Shown in pieces: positions 10,423-20,662 of a DNA stretch of 64,000 nucleotides (its first letter is position 1; each line of letters begins with the position of its first letter). Source of the stretch: Hordeum vulgare subsp. vulgare (Eukaryota; Streptophyta; Magnoliopsida; Poales; Poaceae). The translations under genes were made by a program, and so were the position numbers. The stretch spans positions 430,174,676 to 430,238,675 of the forward strand of contig NC_058521.1 of assembly GCF_904849725.1 (NCBI RefSeq), written 5' to 3'. Under the pieces are notes generated by a model that did no database searches, was not told the origin of the DNA, and was given only the letters and a program-made list of their open reading frames with translations.

Positions 10423-11810
10423 TGTTGGAGATATGCCCTAGAGGCAATCATGTATGATGATATTTCCTATATGTTTATGAATAAGAATAGTCCTTGGACA
10501 TTATCAATGATGTGTATCGATAAGTACATGACTTGTTTGTGAGACTATGAATTGTATGATGAGTGTCCTAAATAGTCCCTAGTCGAAAGGGTTGTGTGGA
10601 CACACAACCAATCAGACTAGAATATGACACGATGGATGGTCCGGTCTCATTGGCCATGTAGCATTGGATGCTACCCGAATAATATAGACTCAGAAAGATC
10701 TGATCGGATTCGACGTAGTCGGATCCGAGTCGAGATAAGTTCTGAGTTGGACAGACCCAACTATGAGACGCATCAATAGGTCATATGTGAGTCTCTAGTT
10801 TAACATATGTTCTATGTCCTAAGACCTGAGCTGGCGCATGTACTCGGGATGGTGACAACCTTGCTTTGGACCAACCAAACGCTACTCCATGACTGGGTAG
10901 TTACAAAGGTAGGTTTCGGACTTGTCTAGACCCATGCTGCGAGACATGGTCGAGCAAGATGGGATTTGCCCCTCTGATCAGGAGGGATATACTCTCGCCC
11001 CCTCGGGTGATATGACCTGGATAAGCATGACCATGCGATGAGGATTATGAGATAATCCAAATGTTGGTCAGATTCATCGGAACGAGAAAGAGGTCATGTT
11101 GCAACAAGGATGACCATGTCACCTTGTGCACGAGAACATATATCGTGTGGCAAAGGGAACATAAGTATGAAGTACAGGTTCTTCTAACCAGCCTCATCCG
11201 TCACTTTGGAGTCGGCACGCTTTGCTAGAGGACGCTACCGACTAGCCGAATTAGATGTGATTTGACTCGCGACCAAGTGAACGAGAACCTAAGGGGTCGT
11301 ACGCTTAAGGGAAGGAACACATGGACTTTAGGATCCGTGCAAGGCCCAAGAGTTGAGCCCGTGCCGGATGCCTATATGTAGTGGATGTGCGACACACTTA
11401 ATTAGTTGATCGCTTCGGCGCTGTCATTAGGGCTTTGCATGTGTTGCAACTAGCCACCTTCACCAGCCACCGACTGTGTGATCAGACCTAGCAGTCCGCT
11501 GCACGGTGTTCCTCCTGCACGCGCGGATACCGTTAGAGGTGACGCAATAGCGCTGCTCTCTAGCGAACATGTACGTGGAATCCTGCGACCAACTGTTCGA
11601 GGAAGACGATCCGGCGACCGGTTGTTCGAGGGAGATCGGACGAGGAGGAGACGGACCATGCTGATGCGTTGCCCCAACTCTACTTCCGCTGCACGACACT
11701 GCACGTCTAGTGGTAACGATTTGTGATCCATCTTCGTAGCGTGTTATTGGATGTCCCGCATGTAGGAATTTTTTAATTCGCAGGCGATGCACTTATGTTA
11801 GAATCCAACA
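10423..11810 (+). mobile_element. Copia solo LTR with TSD TGTGG
   Basis: Begins TGTTGGAGATATGCCCTAG and ends GAATCCAACA, the usual TGTTGG...CCAACA pair of Triticeae Copia LTRs. The flanking 5-mers 10418-10422 and 11811-11815 are both TGTGG. The length is 1388 bp and there is no internal domain, polypurine tract or binding site next to it. It is therefore a solo LTR left by LTR-LTR recombination. It is a different family from elements A-D. Confidence 0.85.
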
Positions 11811-11998
11811 TGTGGATTGGTAGCGACAGGGACGACACGCCATCATCACACTCGAAAGGTTGGGGAGGCTCGCTTCCGATGGACTTATTTTTAATTTATT
11901 TATTTTCCAGGGTTGCCTTCTAATGTTGTTTGCTGGTTAATAGATCTGAGGTTATCTTCGTAGCAAAAATACTCTCAATGTTTATAAAAATAATAATT
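11811..11998. other. Continuation of the solo-LTR target
   Basis: Short unclassified stretch between the solo LTR and the LINE tail. Nothing recognised. Confidence 0.4.
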
Positions 11999-12900
11999 CA
12001 TTTTTTCCTTTTACTTTTTTTATTTTTTTTAGAAAAGAAGGATTACCCTCGGCCTGTGCATCAACTGATGCATGCAGCCTTTTATTAACAAAATCTACAA
12101 ATAGATGTGTAGTTCAAGACAAGCTGAAACAAAACAATGAAAAGATAGTAAAATCAAAAGATGCCACAACCGACTAAAATAAGCCTAGATGACTAACCAT
12201 CTATCCTATTAGTGGACCGTCATCCAAACTGATTATAGATATTCTGAGCTTTCATCTCCCATCGAACTGACCTAGTAACCATAGGCTCCCTGGCTTCCAC
12301 AGGAGTGAGTAACGACTACATACGAATCATGGTAGTGGCCATGTAGATAACCCGCAATTTTTTTTATAGAAATATGTCTATTAAACACCAAATCATTTCT
12401 GTAGTTTCATATAGCCCAAAGTAATGCACATACTCAAATCCTAATATGCTTTGCAATGTTTATATCTACCCCATTTAACCACGTTCTAAATAACGTGTTT
12501 ATACTATGAGGAGGGTTGATATTAAAAGCCATATGTAGTGAGCGCCATAAAATCCTAGCCATCGGACATTTAAGAAAAAGCTGTTTGATGGTTTTATTCT
12601 TATCATAGAAGCTACATCTCTATGTTTTGTCAAATTGTCCTTTATTTGAATCATCTTTTTTAAACAAATCACATGAAGACTTTGATTTTCAACAGAATCT
12701 TGACCTTCTAAATATGGATCAAATTAGAAACATAACAGAATCTATAAGATCTAAATACATAGATTCTATCAAAAAGGTATCATTCATGTTTAACTTTTAA
12801 TGAATATTATTTTACCTCATCAGAAAGATTGATATCCATCAGCCTTCTGACAAAATGCAACTATGCGGTCCATGGATCTTCAAATAAAGATCTTTGAAAT
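11999..12900 (-). pseudogene. LINE (non-LTR retrotransposon) 3' fragment, decayed
   Basis: On the minus strand, broken frames spell the C-terminal part of a plant LINE-1 reverse-transcriptase protein: a KIKVFM-like stretch, then KDNL and IKPSNSFFLNV around 12580-12720, which correspond to the zinc-binding reverse-transcriptase (zf-RVT) region. Stops and shifts are frequent. The 3' end on this strand reads GGGTAATCCTTCTTTTCT and passes into an A-rich tail (T-rich on plus, about 11999-12035), as expected for a 5'-truncated LINE copy. The upper boundary is approximate. Confidence 0.6.
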
Positions 12901-12991
12901 TTGTATATTTAGTCACAGATCGTAATACTGTTCACAAACTCCCCATGCTGGGCATGCTCTAAGCTGCTTATCACAACTTCGCACGGCAGCG

Positions 12992-15539
12992 ATGGACGGC
13001 GACGGCGGCACGGCGGCGGCCTGGATGGCGACGCACCGCGGGATGTACGAGCGGGCCACGCGGCACCCCTTCACCGTCTCGATCCGCGACGGTTCCATTG
13101 ATCTGGCCGCCTTCAAGCGCTGGCTCGTCAGTATCTTCTGGGCTTCCTCCCCTCTCCTCAAGCTCCTCCCCCTCCCCCCTCCTCCCCCCACCCCCACCCC
13201 CACCCCCACCCCCAATTTCTTATGTAGCATCGCTTACCAGTTGATACAAGTTGATTATACTCAAATAGGATCGAGCGGCTCCTGCTACGTAACGTAGCTC
13301 TAACCTTTATCAGACTTTGTGTTGGTTCTTAGTTCTTACACTACCAGTGGATCTTGATTCGGACTCTGCCTGACTTTTTGCACTGACTTAGATGAGGTAG
13401 ACCAACAGAGCTACTTCTGTGGTCTGAGAAGAAGAAAAGATAGTGTGGATGGGACTTCATAAGGCTACTGAATGTGTTGATCCATTTAGCATGTGTGCAA
13501 GATTTGGGGGATTGCTGCTACAAATCAGCATAGTAGGAGGTCCGGGAATGCTTATTTAGGCCGACGCTTAGACTTTCATTGAACTTACTCTAAGGAACGG
13601 GATGGTTACACAAACCTAGACGGTGAAACATAAACTGAAAGTGTGCTGGGACTCTTGCCATGGTCGTTTTGAAGGGCAGTATGGTACTGTGTTTCTTTTT
13701 TCCTTCTAATTAGGATGTTTGCTAGACTAATAGAGCTACTTCTGTGGTCTGAGAAGAAGGAAAGATAATGTGGATGGGATTTCATAAGGCTACTGAATCT
13801 GTTGATCCATTTAGCATGTGTGCAAAATTTGGGGAGATTTGGATGATTACTGCTACAGATCAACATAGTAGGAGGACCGGGAATGCTTATTTAGGCCGAT
13901 GTTTAGACTTCCATCCAACTTAACCTGAGAAACGGCATGGCTACGGGTTGCCAAACCTGGAATGGGAAACAGAAACTGAAAGCGTGGGACTCGTGTCAGG
14001 ATGGTTCTGAAGGGCGGTGTGGTATAGGGTTTGTTCTGATTTGGATGTTAGTCAGAAGTCAAACTCCCTGTGTTGCTCGATTAACCATAACACTATCTTG
14101 ATTTGCATGATTGGAGAACATTGGACCTTTTCTGTCAGGCAGTAGTAACCAGGTAGTTAGGGCTGTCAAATTCTGTGTTGTGTTCCGGTGGTCAAGGGCA
14201 TATTTCTCCTTATTGAATAGATTGGTTCACTCATGGTGATTATCTGTCATGTTTTTAAAATGTGATGCTTTTTGTTACTTGAATTACACATATTCGGGCA
14301 AGAGCACTGCTATGCATACGACAATGTGCATCCGTTTTTGTACTACAATGCAATCAAGCCGTGCATGCACAGCAACAGACTGCAGAACGCCACTAGATGG
14401 TCCATCGTAATGATCGCACACATTACGTATCGTATGCACAGTAGTTCCCTTCATGCAAGTACGTTTTGATGAACCAAGGAGGAACAATACTTCTTGGAGA
14501 ATATATAAAATAAAAAAGATACTACTCCCCCTGTTTCTAAATATAAACCTTTTTAGATATTTCAGTATGGACTACATACGGATGTATATAGACATATTTT
14601 AGGGTGTACATTCACTCATTTTGCTTCGTATGTAGTCCGTATTGGAATCTCTAAAAGGTCTTATATTTAGGGAGTATGTGTTTCATTTAAATGTCTACTA
14701 TTGGAAAGCTGCTTAGCTGGAAGCAATGGGGTATTATTCTGCATTAGTGCTTGGTACTTTGTGCTTGATTGTTGCAAGTTATATTCAAACACCATGTACT
14801 TCACCAATTTAGCTTCTTGTTCGTTTTCTAAGATCTATTCCGCAGTGGTTACGTTTACCTTTGTCATGTTGTTAATGCTCATAATTAAGTAAAATATCTG
14901 TCTATGTTTCATATTTCAGGGTCAGGACTACACATTTGTGCAGGGATTTGTTGCATTTGTAGCTAGTGTACTGCTCAAGTGTTGCAAAGAATCAGACAGC
15001 TCGGACATGGAAACAATCCTAGGTGGCTTGGCTTCTCTTAGCGATGAGCTCTCTTGGTTCAAGAAGGAAGCCGCTAAATGGAGTGTTGATCTGGCCGGTA
15101 TTTCTCCCCTCAGTTCTAATATGGAGTACTGCAGGTTGATCTCTATCAGACACTTGCACAATTCTACAACCTTTTAGAATGCTAAAGGAATGTGACTAAG
15201 GATGATATTATTCTTATGGCCAGGTTTCTCCAAAGCTTTGATGATCCAGAGATCAGCTACACTGTTGCCATAACTACGTTTTGGATAATTGAAACCGTGT
15301 ACCAGGATAGTTTTGCTTTCTGCATAGAAGAAGGTAACAAGACGCCGGGGGAGCTGCTGCGGACCTGTCAGAGATGGGGCAGTCCTGAGTTCAAGCTGTA
15401 CTGCCAGTCTCTGCAGCAAATCGCTGATCGCTGCTTGGCGAATGCGCCACCTGATGTCGTCAAGAGTGCTGAAGAGGCCTTTCTTCGGGTGCTCGAGCTG
15501 GAGACTGGATTCTGGGACATGAGTTCTTCTCAGTCCTAA
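12992..15539 (+). CDS. TENA_E: TENA_E-type aminopyrimidine aminohydrolase (thiamin salvage)
   Basis: Three exons: 12992-13126, 14920-15134 and 15224-15539, giving 222 codons with the stop (221 aa). Introns are GT-AG and phases agree: exon 1 ends RWL, exon 2 begins [10 protein letters not shown], and the Arg codon AG|G is split by intron 2. The protein is co-linear with plant TENA_E / seed maturation protein PM36: [60 protein letters not shown], and [16 protein letters not shown] at the end. The length equals the family norm. The family hydrolyses the amino group of degraded thiamin pyrimidines so that they can re-enter thiamin synthesis. Intron 1 (1793 nt) carries an internal duplication and a Stowaway MITE. 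No disabling lesion is visible. The start is the first ATG in a good GC-rich context. Confidence 0.9.
13184..13214. repeat. CCCCCA microsatellite in intron 1
   Basis: Five or so CCCCCA units just inside intron 1 of the TENA_E gene, likely length-variable. Confidence 0.8.
13397..14055. repeat. Tandem duplication of about 325 bp inside intron 1
   Basis: Copy 1 is about 13397-13720 and copy 2 about 13722-14055. Shared blocks in order include GAGCTACTTCTGTGGTCTGA, GTTGATCCATTTAGCATGTG and GGGAATGCTTATTTAGGCCG. The copies differ by many substitutions and small gaps, so the duplication is old. Confidence 0.8.
14525..14674. mobile_element. Stowaway (Tc1/mariner) MITE in intron 1
   Basis: 150 bp with TA duplicated on both sides (14523-14524, 14675-14676). 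The left end CTCCCCCTGTTTCTAAATAT is roughly the inverse of the right end ATATTTAGGGAG. The inside is largely palindromic (ACTACATACGG and its inverse). It looks like the Thalos/Athos group. Confidence 0.85.
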
Positions 15540-16047
15540 GCGGCAGCTATATCGTCAACGCCCGTGCAGTTCCTTAGACAAAATAGATGCCACAGTGGGT
15601 TCAGACTTGAGACCTGCATTTTACTGTCATTTTCCCTGTATCTTGGTTTATCTGGCGAACACCATGCAAATAACCTGGATGAAATAAATGTTGTTGGTTC
15701 AGACCGCAACCTTGATTTTCATGTATCTTGGTTTCTTTGGTGAACACCGTGGAATTAGTTGGACGGTATAGATGTTTTTGTCGGTTTAGTGTTCAGTCTT
15801 TCAGGCTGAAACTTCCTCTGCACTGTATTCTTTTGCTGGTTTATTTGGATTCTCAAGAAACTTTCGATGTATAATTGTAAGTTCGTAGCGAACTGAAATA
15901 ATGTTTACCCAAACGTCACAACCAGTTGGTAAATACTTCATATGACCTTAAATTATTTCTGAAAGAGCTTGCTGCAACGAACTAAAAGCAAAGGGGAAAA
16001 AAATAGAAAGGCAAAAAAGGAAAAATTCTGCAAAAAAGGAGAAAAAA
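15540..16047 (+). other. TENA_E 3' UTR and flank, with tandem repeat
   Basis: Contains AATAAA at 15683-15688. Two diverged tandem copies lie at about 15597-15694 and 15696-15779; both begin GGTTCAGAC and share TGTATCTTGGTTT and GAACACC. No further gene is seen before the tRNA. Confidence 0.6.
16042..16047 (-). terminator. Pol III terminator of the tRNA gene
   Basis: Six T on the minus strand directly after the tRNA 3' end, followed by more T-rich sequence. Confidence 0.75.
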
Positions 16048-16119
16048 TATCAGAGCCAGGTTTCGATCCTGGGACCTGTGGGTTATGGGCCCACCACGCT
16101 TCCGCTGCGCCACTCTGAT
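16048..16119 (-). tRNA. trnM-CAT (initiator): Initiator tRNA-Met (CAT)
   Basis: 72 nt on the minus strand, beginning ATCAGAGTGGCGCAGCGGAA and ending TCGAAACCTGGCTCTGATA. The acceptor stem ATCAGAG pairs with CTCTGAT apart from its first base pair details, the anticodon CAT is at 16085-16087, and the stem below it has the GGG/CCC pairs of initiator tRNA. No intron. It delivers Met at translation start, and it is also the known primer of BARE/Angela-type Copia elements such as A-D. Confidence 0.93.
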
Positions 16120-16264
16120 TTGTTGGCAACAAGAAGTTTACCTTACTTAAGACAAATCACTTGCAGCTTGCCTTGATAATTTGGTATCACACTCATGACT
16201 CATAGCTCCTAGTAATAAACATTACAGTAGTATCTTGTAATTTTACAAACAAATCGCTGCTCGC

Positions 16265-16270
16265 TTTATT
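16265..16270 (-). promoter_or_regulatory. Putative polyadenylation signal of CP12
   Basis: AATAAA on the minus strand, about 130 nt after the CP12 stop. The position is plausible for a short plant 3' UTR. Confidence 0.45.
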
Positions 16271-16402
16271 GTAAGCCAAGCCAAATAAAGCAACAAACCA
16301 AACTTACACGCCCAAGATGCCAATGTGCCACGGAAGCTAAGCTCGAAGCTACCGCTCATGATGACGGCCGGCAATGGCAGAAGCCGGCACGAGCTCGCAC
16401 GG

Positions 16403-16795
16403 CTAGCTGTCGTAGGTGCGGCACTCGTCGGTCTCGGGGTTGTCCTCGCAGAACTCCTCGAGCGGGTCGCTGTGTTCCTTCTTGCGGTCGCGCGCGTGGC
16501 TGGCCGCGGCGCTGAGCTCCTCCACCTCGTCCCACGCCGCCACGCACTCGCCGCCCACTGGGTCGCCCGCGCACGTCTCCTCCGCCTGCTTGATGCTCTC
16601 CGTCACCTTCTGCGCCAGCTCCGGGGGCGTGGACGGCGAGCCCGCCACGGCCACCAGCCGCCGGCCGTGCGCGCGCATCGCCCGGGCCGCGAACGACACG
16701 ACGCTCGGGCGAGATGGCAGCGTGGCCGACGGCTGCGCAACGCTTCTGGGAGCCGGAAAGGTGGCCATGAAGGCCATGGTGGTGATGGTGGCCAT
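16403..16795 (-). CDS. CP12: CP12, chloroplast regulator of GAPDH/PRK
   Basis: Single exon of 131 codons (130 aa) starting at the ATG at 16795; the frame is open further upstream, but this Met begins a typical transit peptide (MATITTMAFMATFPAPRSVA, rich in Ala, Ser, Arg and Pro). The mature part shows all CP12 marks: Cys75/Cys84 in ETCAGDPVGGEC, the AWDEVEEL core at 87-94, and Cys116/Cys125 in EFCEDNPETDECRTYDS at the C-terminus. The two Cys pairs form redox-switched disulfides. CP12 tethers glyceraldehyde-3-phosphate dehydrogenase and phosphoribulokinase into an inactive complex in the dark. The tail binds GAPDH. No lesion is visible. It converges with TENA_E, with the tRNA gene between them. 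Confidence 0.93.
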   Translation of the reverse strand: MATITTMAFMATFPAPRSVAQPSATLPSRPSVVSFAARAMRAHGRRLVAVAGSPSTPPELAQKVTESIKQAEETCAGDPVGGECVAAWDEVEELSAAASHARDRKKEHSDPLEEFCEDNPETDECRTYDS

Positions 16796-16866
16796 GGCTT
16801 CGCACTTGGTTCGCAGGAAGGTGGAAGAGAAGGTTTTGCTTGGGGGTCTGGCCGTTTGGGGTACGC

Positions 16867-16895
16867 CATTTTTATGTGGCTCTCTGCTCCTTATC
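16867..16895 (-). promoter_or_regulatory. Putative CP12 core promoter: I-box and TATA-like
   Basis: On the minus strand GATAAG (16890-16895), an I-box known from light-regulated plant genes, is followed by CATAAAAATGG (about 16867-16877), 72-82 bp before the CP12 ATG. Inferred from motif and spacing only. Confidence 0.4.
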
Positions 16896-17074
16896 TTTTT
16901 GGGGCCAGTCCCGTTGTGACAGATCAGCCTCACCAGATTTCCCTTCTAGAAGATTTATCAATTAATCCTAGACCTACAGTGGTTTGTCTCGGCTTGTTAC
17001 AGGACGCGAAGTTGCAGGCCGGTCCATACTATTCCGGGTCCTTGAACGAGACGATAAAAATGGGATCCTTATGA

Positions 17075-18433
17075 ACAAATAAAAATTAAAAATTTATTAT
17101 TTTTCAAAAAAAAAATTCAGTACATAACATAGATTGATCGTCCAGAAAACTACATCATAATAATATGAAAATAATATAGTTTTATAAAAGAGCGTTCTTC
17201 TAACTTGCATAAAAAAGACTATCATCTCGCGCTTTTAAGTATGAAAACTTGTCAAAACTGATAGCAACTTGAACATTTTATGTATTTTTCACTTTCTTTT
17301 CTCACGGATAAACAATTTTTAGAACACATGTCACCAAATAATTGCAATACTTATTCCCCGTCCCCCCTTCTCATCCCTGGATCGAACGAATGTTTGAAGA
17401 ACAGGCCAACAAAAGAGTAGGAACTAGGAAGAAAAGAATTGAAGATGTGAGATTGAGAGGCAGGTTGTTTAACAGGAATGAAAAAGAGTACTTGGTTAGG
17501 CGAAGAAGGGAGACGTACCATCTTTGATGTGGTGATGCCTCAATCGTCTATTGATGGGTAACGTTGAGGATGCAATGAGAGGTGATTGGGGAAGGGGATA
17601 GCACCATCGGTTTCCATTAATGGATGTAGGGAGAACCACCTCGAATTTGGAAGTGCACGAGGGGCGACGTTGTTCTCTGGGATTGGAGAATTTGAGGGAG
17701 GAGCCAAGGAGGCGAGGTTTTTCTTAGGAGCCGAAGAGGCGAGGTGACCGGAGTGCTGCAGCAGCCTAGCGAACGAGCTATAGATTCTTTCCGTTTGGGA
17801 GTGCTAGCTACGTGGTGAGCTTGTGCCTTTTTTTCCTCTTATTTTTTTGATCTAAAGGAAAAAATATCTTAATACGTAAAAGTACTGCTACATAGGAAGG
17901 GGCCCCTACCTCCTAGGGGCTAGGGCGGTAGTCCCGTTGCCCCGGCCTATGGGCCGGCCCTGCGAAGTTGTAGTGCTCACGCACCTTGGTGCCCTTTCAA
18001 AAAAAGGGAAAACATATTTAAAAGTTTCAAAAAAATTCTATGGAAACTTTTGTGTATTCATTACGGATCAGTAAAAATTTGTTTAAAAAAATGTAATTTG
18101 TAAGCTGTATAAAAATAACAAATTTTTGGCTCAATAACAGAAAAAAGAAGTTGATTTAAAAATACATATTTATCATTTTTTTAGTCACGTGTGAAAGTAA
18201 AATGATATAAAATTTTGCAGATACATAATATACATGTGTGTGTTTACAAAAAGTTTTAGTTTTTTACGTTGTGGAAAAATAATTTTCGAAAACGGTCACC
18301 ATAGTGCCCGTGCACCATTGCTAATTTTCGCTTGTTACATGATTACTCAGGATTTACTTTTCTTGCATTTTCTTACGAGTAATGCTAGATTTATGGATAT
18401 GTTTGTAGTGAAAATAGACAAAATTGGTCTTTT
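17075..18433. other. AT-rich intergenic region, no gene seen
   Basis: Long A- and T-runs, with a GC-richer island at about 17540-17990 that includes GGGGCCCCTACCTCCTAGGG. No homology I recognise and no convincing ORF. It may be old, eroded transposon sequence. Confidence 0.45.
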
Positions 18434-20547
18434 TTAAACTTCAACACAAAGGACGCATTTGGTTGTCTGCATCGATCGATTTTTGGGTGTTTGCATAGAC
18501 TTATGAGATGGATCTGGTTGAGAAAAAACAACACGATGTACACATTGATTGGTTGCCCGCACATAGGTTAGCTCCATGAGAAAACTAATTTTGTCCCGTT
18601 GTTTGGTTGGCAGCATTGCATTAGGCGCACATAGGACACGTTGTTTGGTTGTAACCTGCATTAGGTGCTCTCACCACTTCTCAGTGATGGTGACCTTACC
18701 ACACACAAACTTAAGAGTATCACTCCTAGCTACGAAACAAATTACGGTTCATCCTAACTAGTATCAAATAGTAGTACACATTATTAAGAACCGATTAGTT
18801 GTACGGGAAAGTTCATCATCCATCCTCTTCCTCTTCCTCTTACCTCTTATACTTATGCTATTGTTCCTCTTCCTCTGCTGCTGCCGCTGCTTCCTATTCT
18901 GTTGCTGCTCTTGCTCTTCTTCTTCTTCTTCAGAACCTTGTCTGGACTCTGTTATCCCACATTGTTTGTGCCCACACCATCCTTTTGGTATTCCAGGCTT
19001 CGTTGTCAGATGCATCCACACAACCACTGAGGTCAAGATCGTCAAGCGTCACATCTTCCTTCTCAGGCACCAGTTCATCAAAATCCCACTATAGGATCCA
19101 GTTATGAAGAATGCAACATGTAATAACAAGCTTAACCTCGGTGGGGTAAGGATGGAATGACTTTTGATCCAGGATCTTGAACCTGTTCTTCACAGCTTCA
19201 AATACCCTCTCAATGGTTACTCTAAGGTGGAGTGTCTGAGAGAACTCGTTAAGATGGTACATGGTCTTTCTGAAGGGTGTAAGAGCACCTGGGCGACATG
19301 CATAGCTAGCATATCCTAGGTAGAACTTTCCATCAGGGATGTTGATGCCATCAGGACGACTCATGCTGTCACTGAGTATGTTAGCATCATGTGATGACCC
19401 TTCCCAGCGAGCCAACACATATGTGAGCTTCATATCAAACTTAATAGTAGCAAGCACATTCTCTCTTGTGTAGTGCTTCCTGCCCCTAAATGTTACAACT
19501 TGTGACCTCGTCACACTGGGAGTGACATGAGTACTATCTATTTCCCCAATGCAATCCTGAAATGACAATACAAGATTGTGTTAGTGCTCACCTTGAACAA
19601 TCCTAGCATATCAAGCAATGAACTACATAGTTCATTGCTCACCTTGAAGTATGGATACCATCTTAGGATAGTGCAGATCTTGTTAGGAGTCCGACCACAT
19701 GGTGACTTGATTATCTCTCCTCCTAGCTCCCTAATAGCATACAACACTTGCTTGAAATACCTTGAGATGGTCTACATTGATCATCTGAACATGTTGTGGA
19801 TAACCCGAAATCTTTGGTTATGGAGAACAACATGAAGGAACATGGCCACTTGCTCTTACACACTGGTGTGGATGCTATCTTCTAGCAGCCCGTGGTCCTG
19901 AAGATCTAGAGAAGTCTTACAAATGGTGCTCTTTCATTCGAAACATCTACAGAGCCTCTGTGTCATTGCAGTTGTATATGTAGTTCAGATTGGAGATCCT
20001 CTCTTGCTCCCGCAAGCATTGGAGCATATGTGATGACGGGTCTCTCAGCATGACGAACAACTCTCTTGTGCATGAACATGACCCATGCGTGAATCACATA
20101 TATCAGTGTTGCTGCCTGAACTACCAACCGAATCCGTGCGTCCATAACCTAGTCCACATCAAGGTGCGTTCAACAATGGGGAAATTGATCACACACCTTG
20201 CCTAACGGCCTAAAAACGGAACCTAACATTAGGGAGAGGGGGTGTTGCTTACCGACATTAGAGACGAGGACTACGAAGGGGGGGGGGGCTTGGCTCAGTC
20301 AAGGACGAGCAGACGGTGGCCAAATGGAAGAGCAACAACAACCCCTACTGCCAGATCTGTGGCCGTTGCCGTCGCTTGCACATATCCGAGTTGCCACCGC
20401 AGGTGGTGGTGAGGCTATAGGAAGAGGATGTCCTAGAGGGAGTGGTGGTTGAGTAAATGGGTTGGGGGTGAGCCTAGATTTGGCACCATACCGCCCCGTC
20501 CGATTTCCATCTCCTGCCGTCCCCTCTCGCTTTCGCCCTACTCCCTC
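18434..20547 (-). mobile_element. Degenerate PIF/Harbinger element (limits approximate)
   Basis: Defined by the transposase pseudogene inside. At the left, TTTGGTTG motifs recur (near 18458, 18600 and 18645), as in Harbinger ends, but I cannot fix TIRs or a 3-bp TSD. The CT-rich tract at 18815-18930 is Glu/Gln-coding on the minus strand. The right limit is set by the CACTA start at 20548. Confidence 0.4.
18930..19960 (-). pseudogene. PIF/Harbinger DDE transposase (HARBI1-like), broken
   Basis: Upstream part (about 19650-19960): FRVIHNMFR, ISRYFKQVLYAIRELGGEI and SPCGRTPNKI, with TGA and TAG replacing expected sense codons and a likely shift near 19840. A spliceable intron lies at about 19567-19643. 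The core (19089-19568) has the first catalytic Asp in GEIDSTHV, then FDMKLTYVLARWEGSSHDAN, and the Glu in TIERVFEAVKNRF. The second catalytic Asp, expected in a DAGYA-like motif, is replaced: the copy reads YASYA. A TAG at 19089-19091 interrupts the end; the same frame continues with DNEAWNTKRMVWAQTMWDNR to TGA at 18930. The intact enzyme would cut and join Harbinger DNA; this copy cannot. Confidence 0.75.
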
Positions 20548-20662
20548 CACTACTAGGAGAAAGCTTATAGATAGGATTTTAGCAGTACCACGGTATTATC
20601 GAGACGTGCTACTGCTAAGTAGTAGTAGCGACGCGCAGCTACCGGTGCTACAGGTATCTAAG
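20548..20662. mobile_element. CACTA-like element, left terminus
   Basis: Starts CACTACTAGGAGAAAGC, a CACTA terminal motif. It is followed by subterminal GCTACTGCTAAG-type repeats that continue on the far side of Copia A (28956 on). The target of A is therefore a CACTA element. Confidence 0.55.

Noticed and set aside
16325..17074. 249-codon plus-strand ORF
   Set aside because: GC-rich shadow of CP12 on the opposite strand; spans coding and promoter without any known domain.
17342..17527. 61-codon basic ORF
   Set aside because: No homology, no promoter or splice context; expected by chance.
18799..19107. Ser/Leu-rich plus-strand frames
   Set aside because: Shadow of the Glu/Gln-coding tract at the end of the Harbinger pseudogene.
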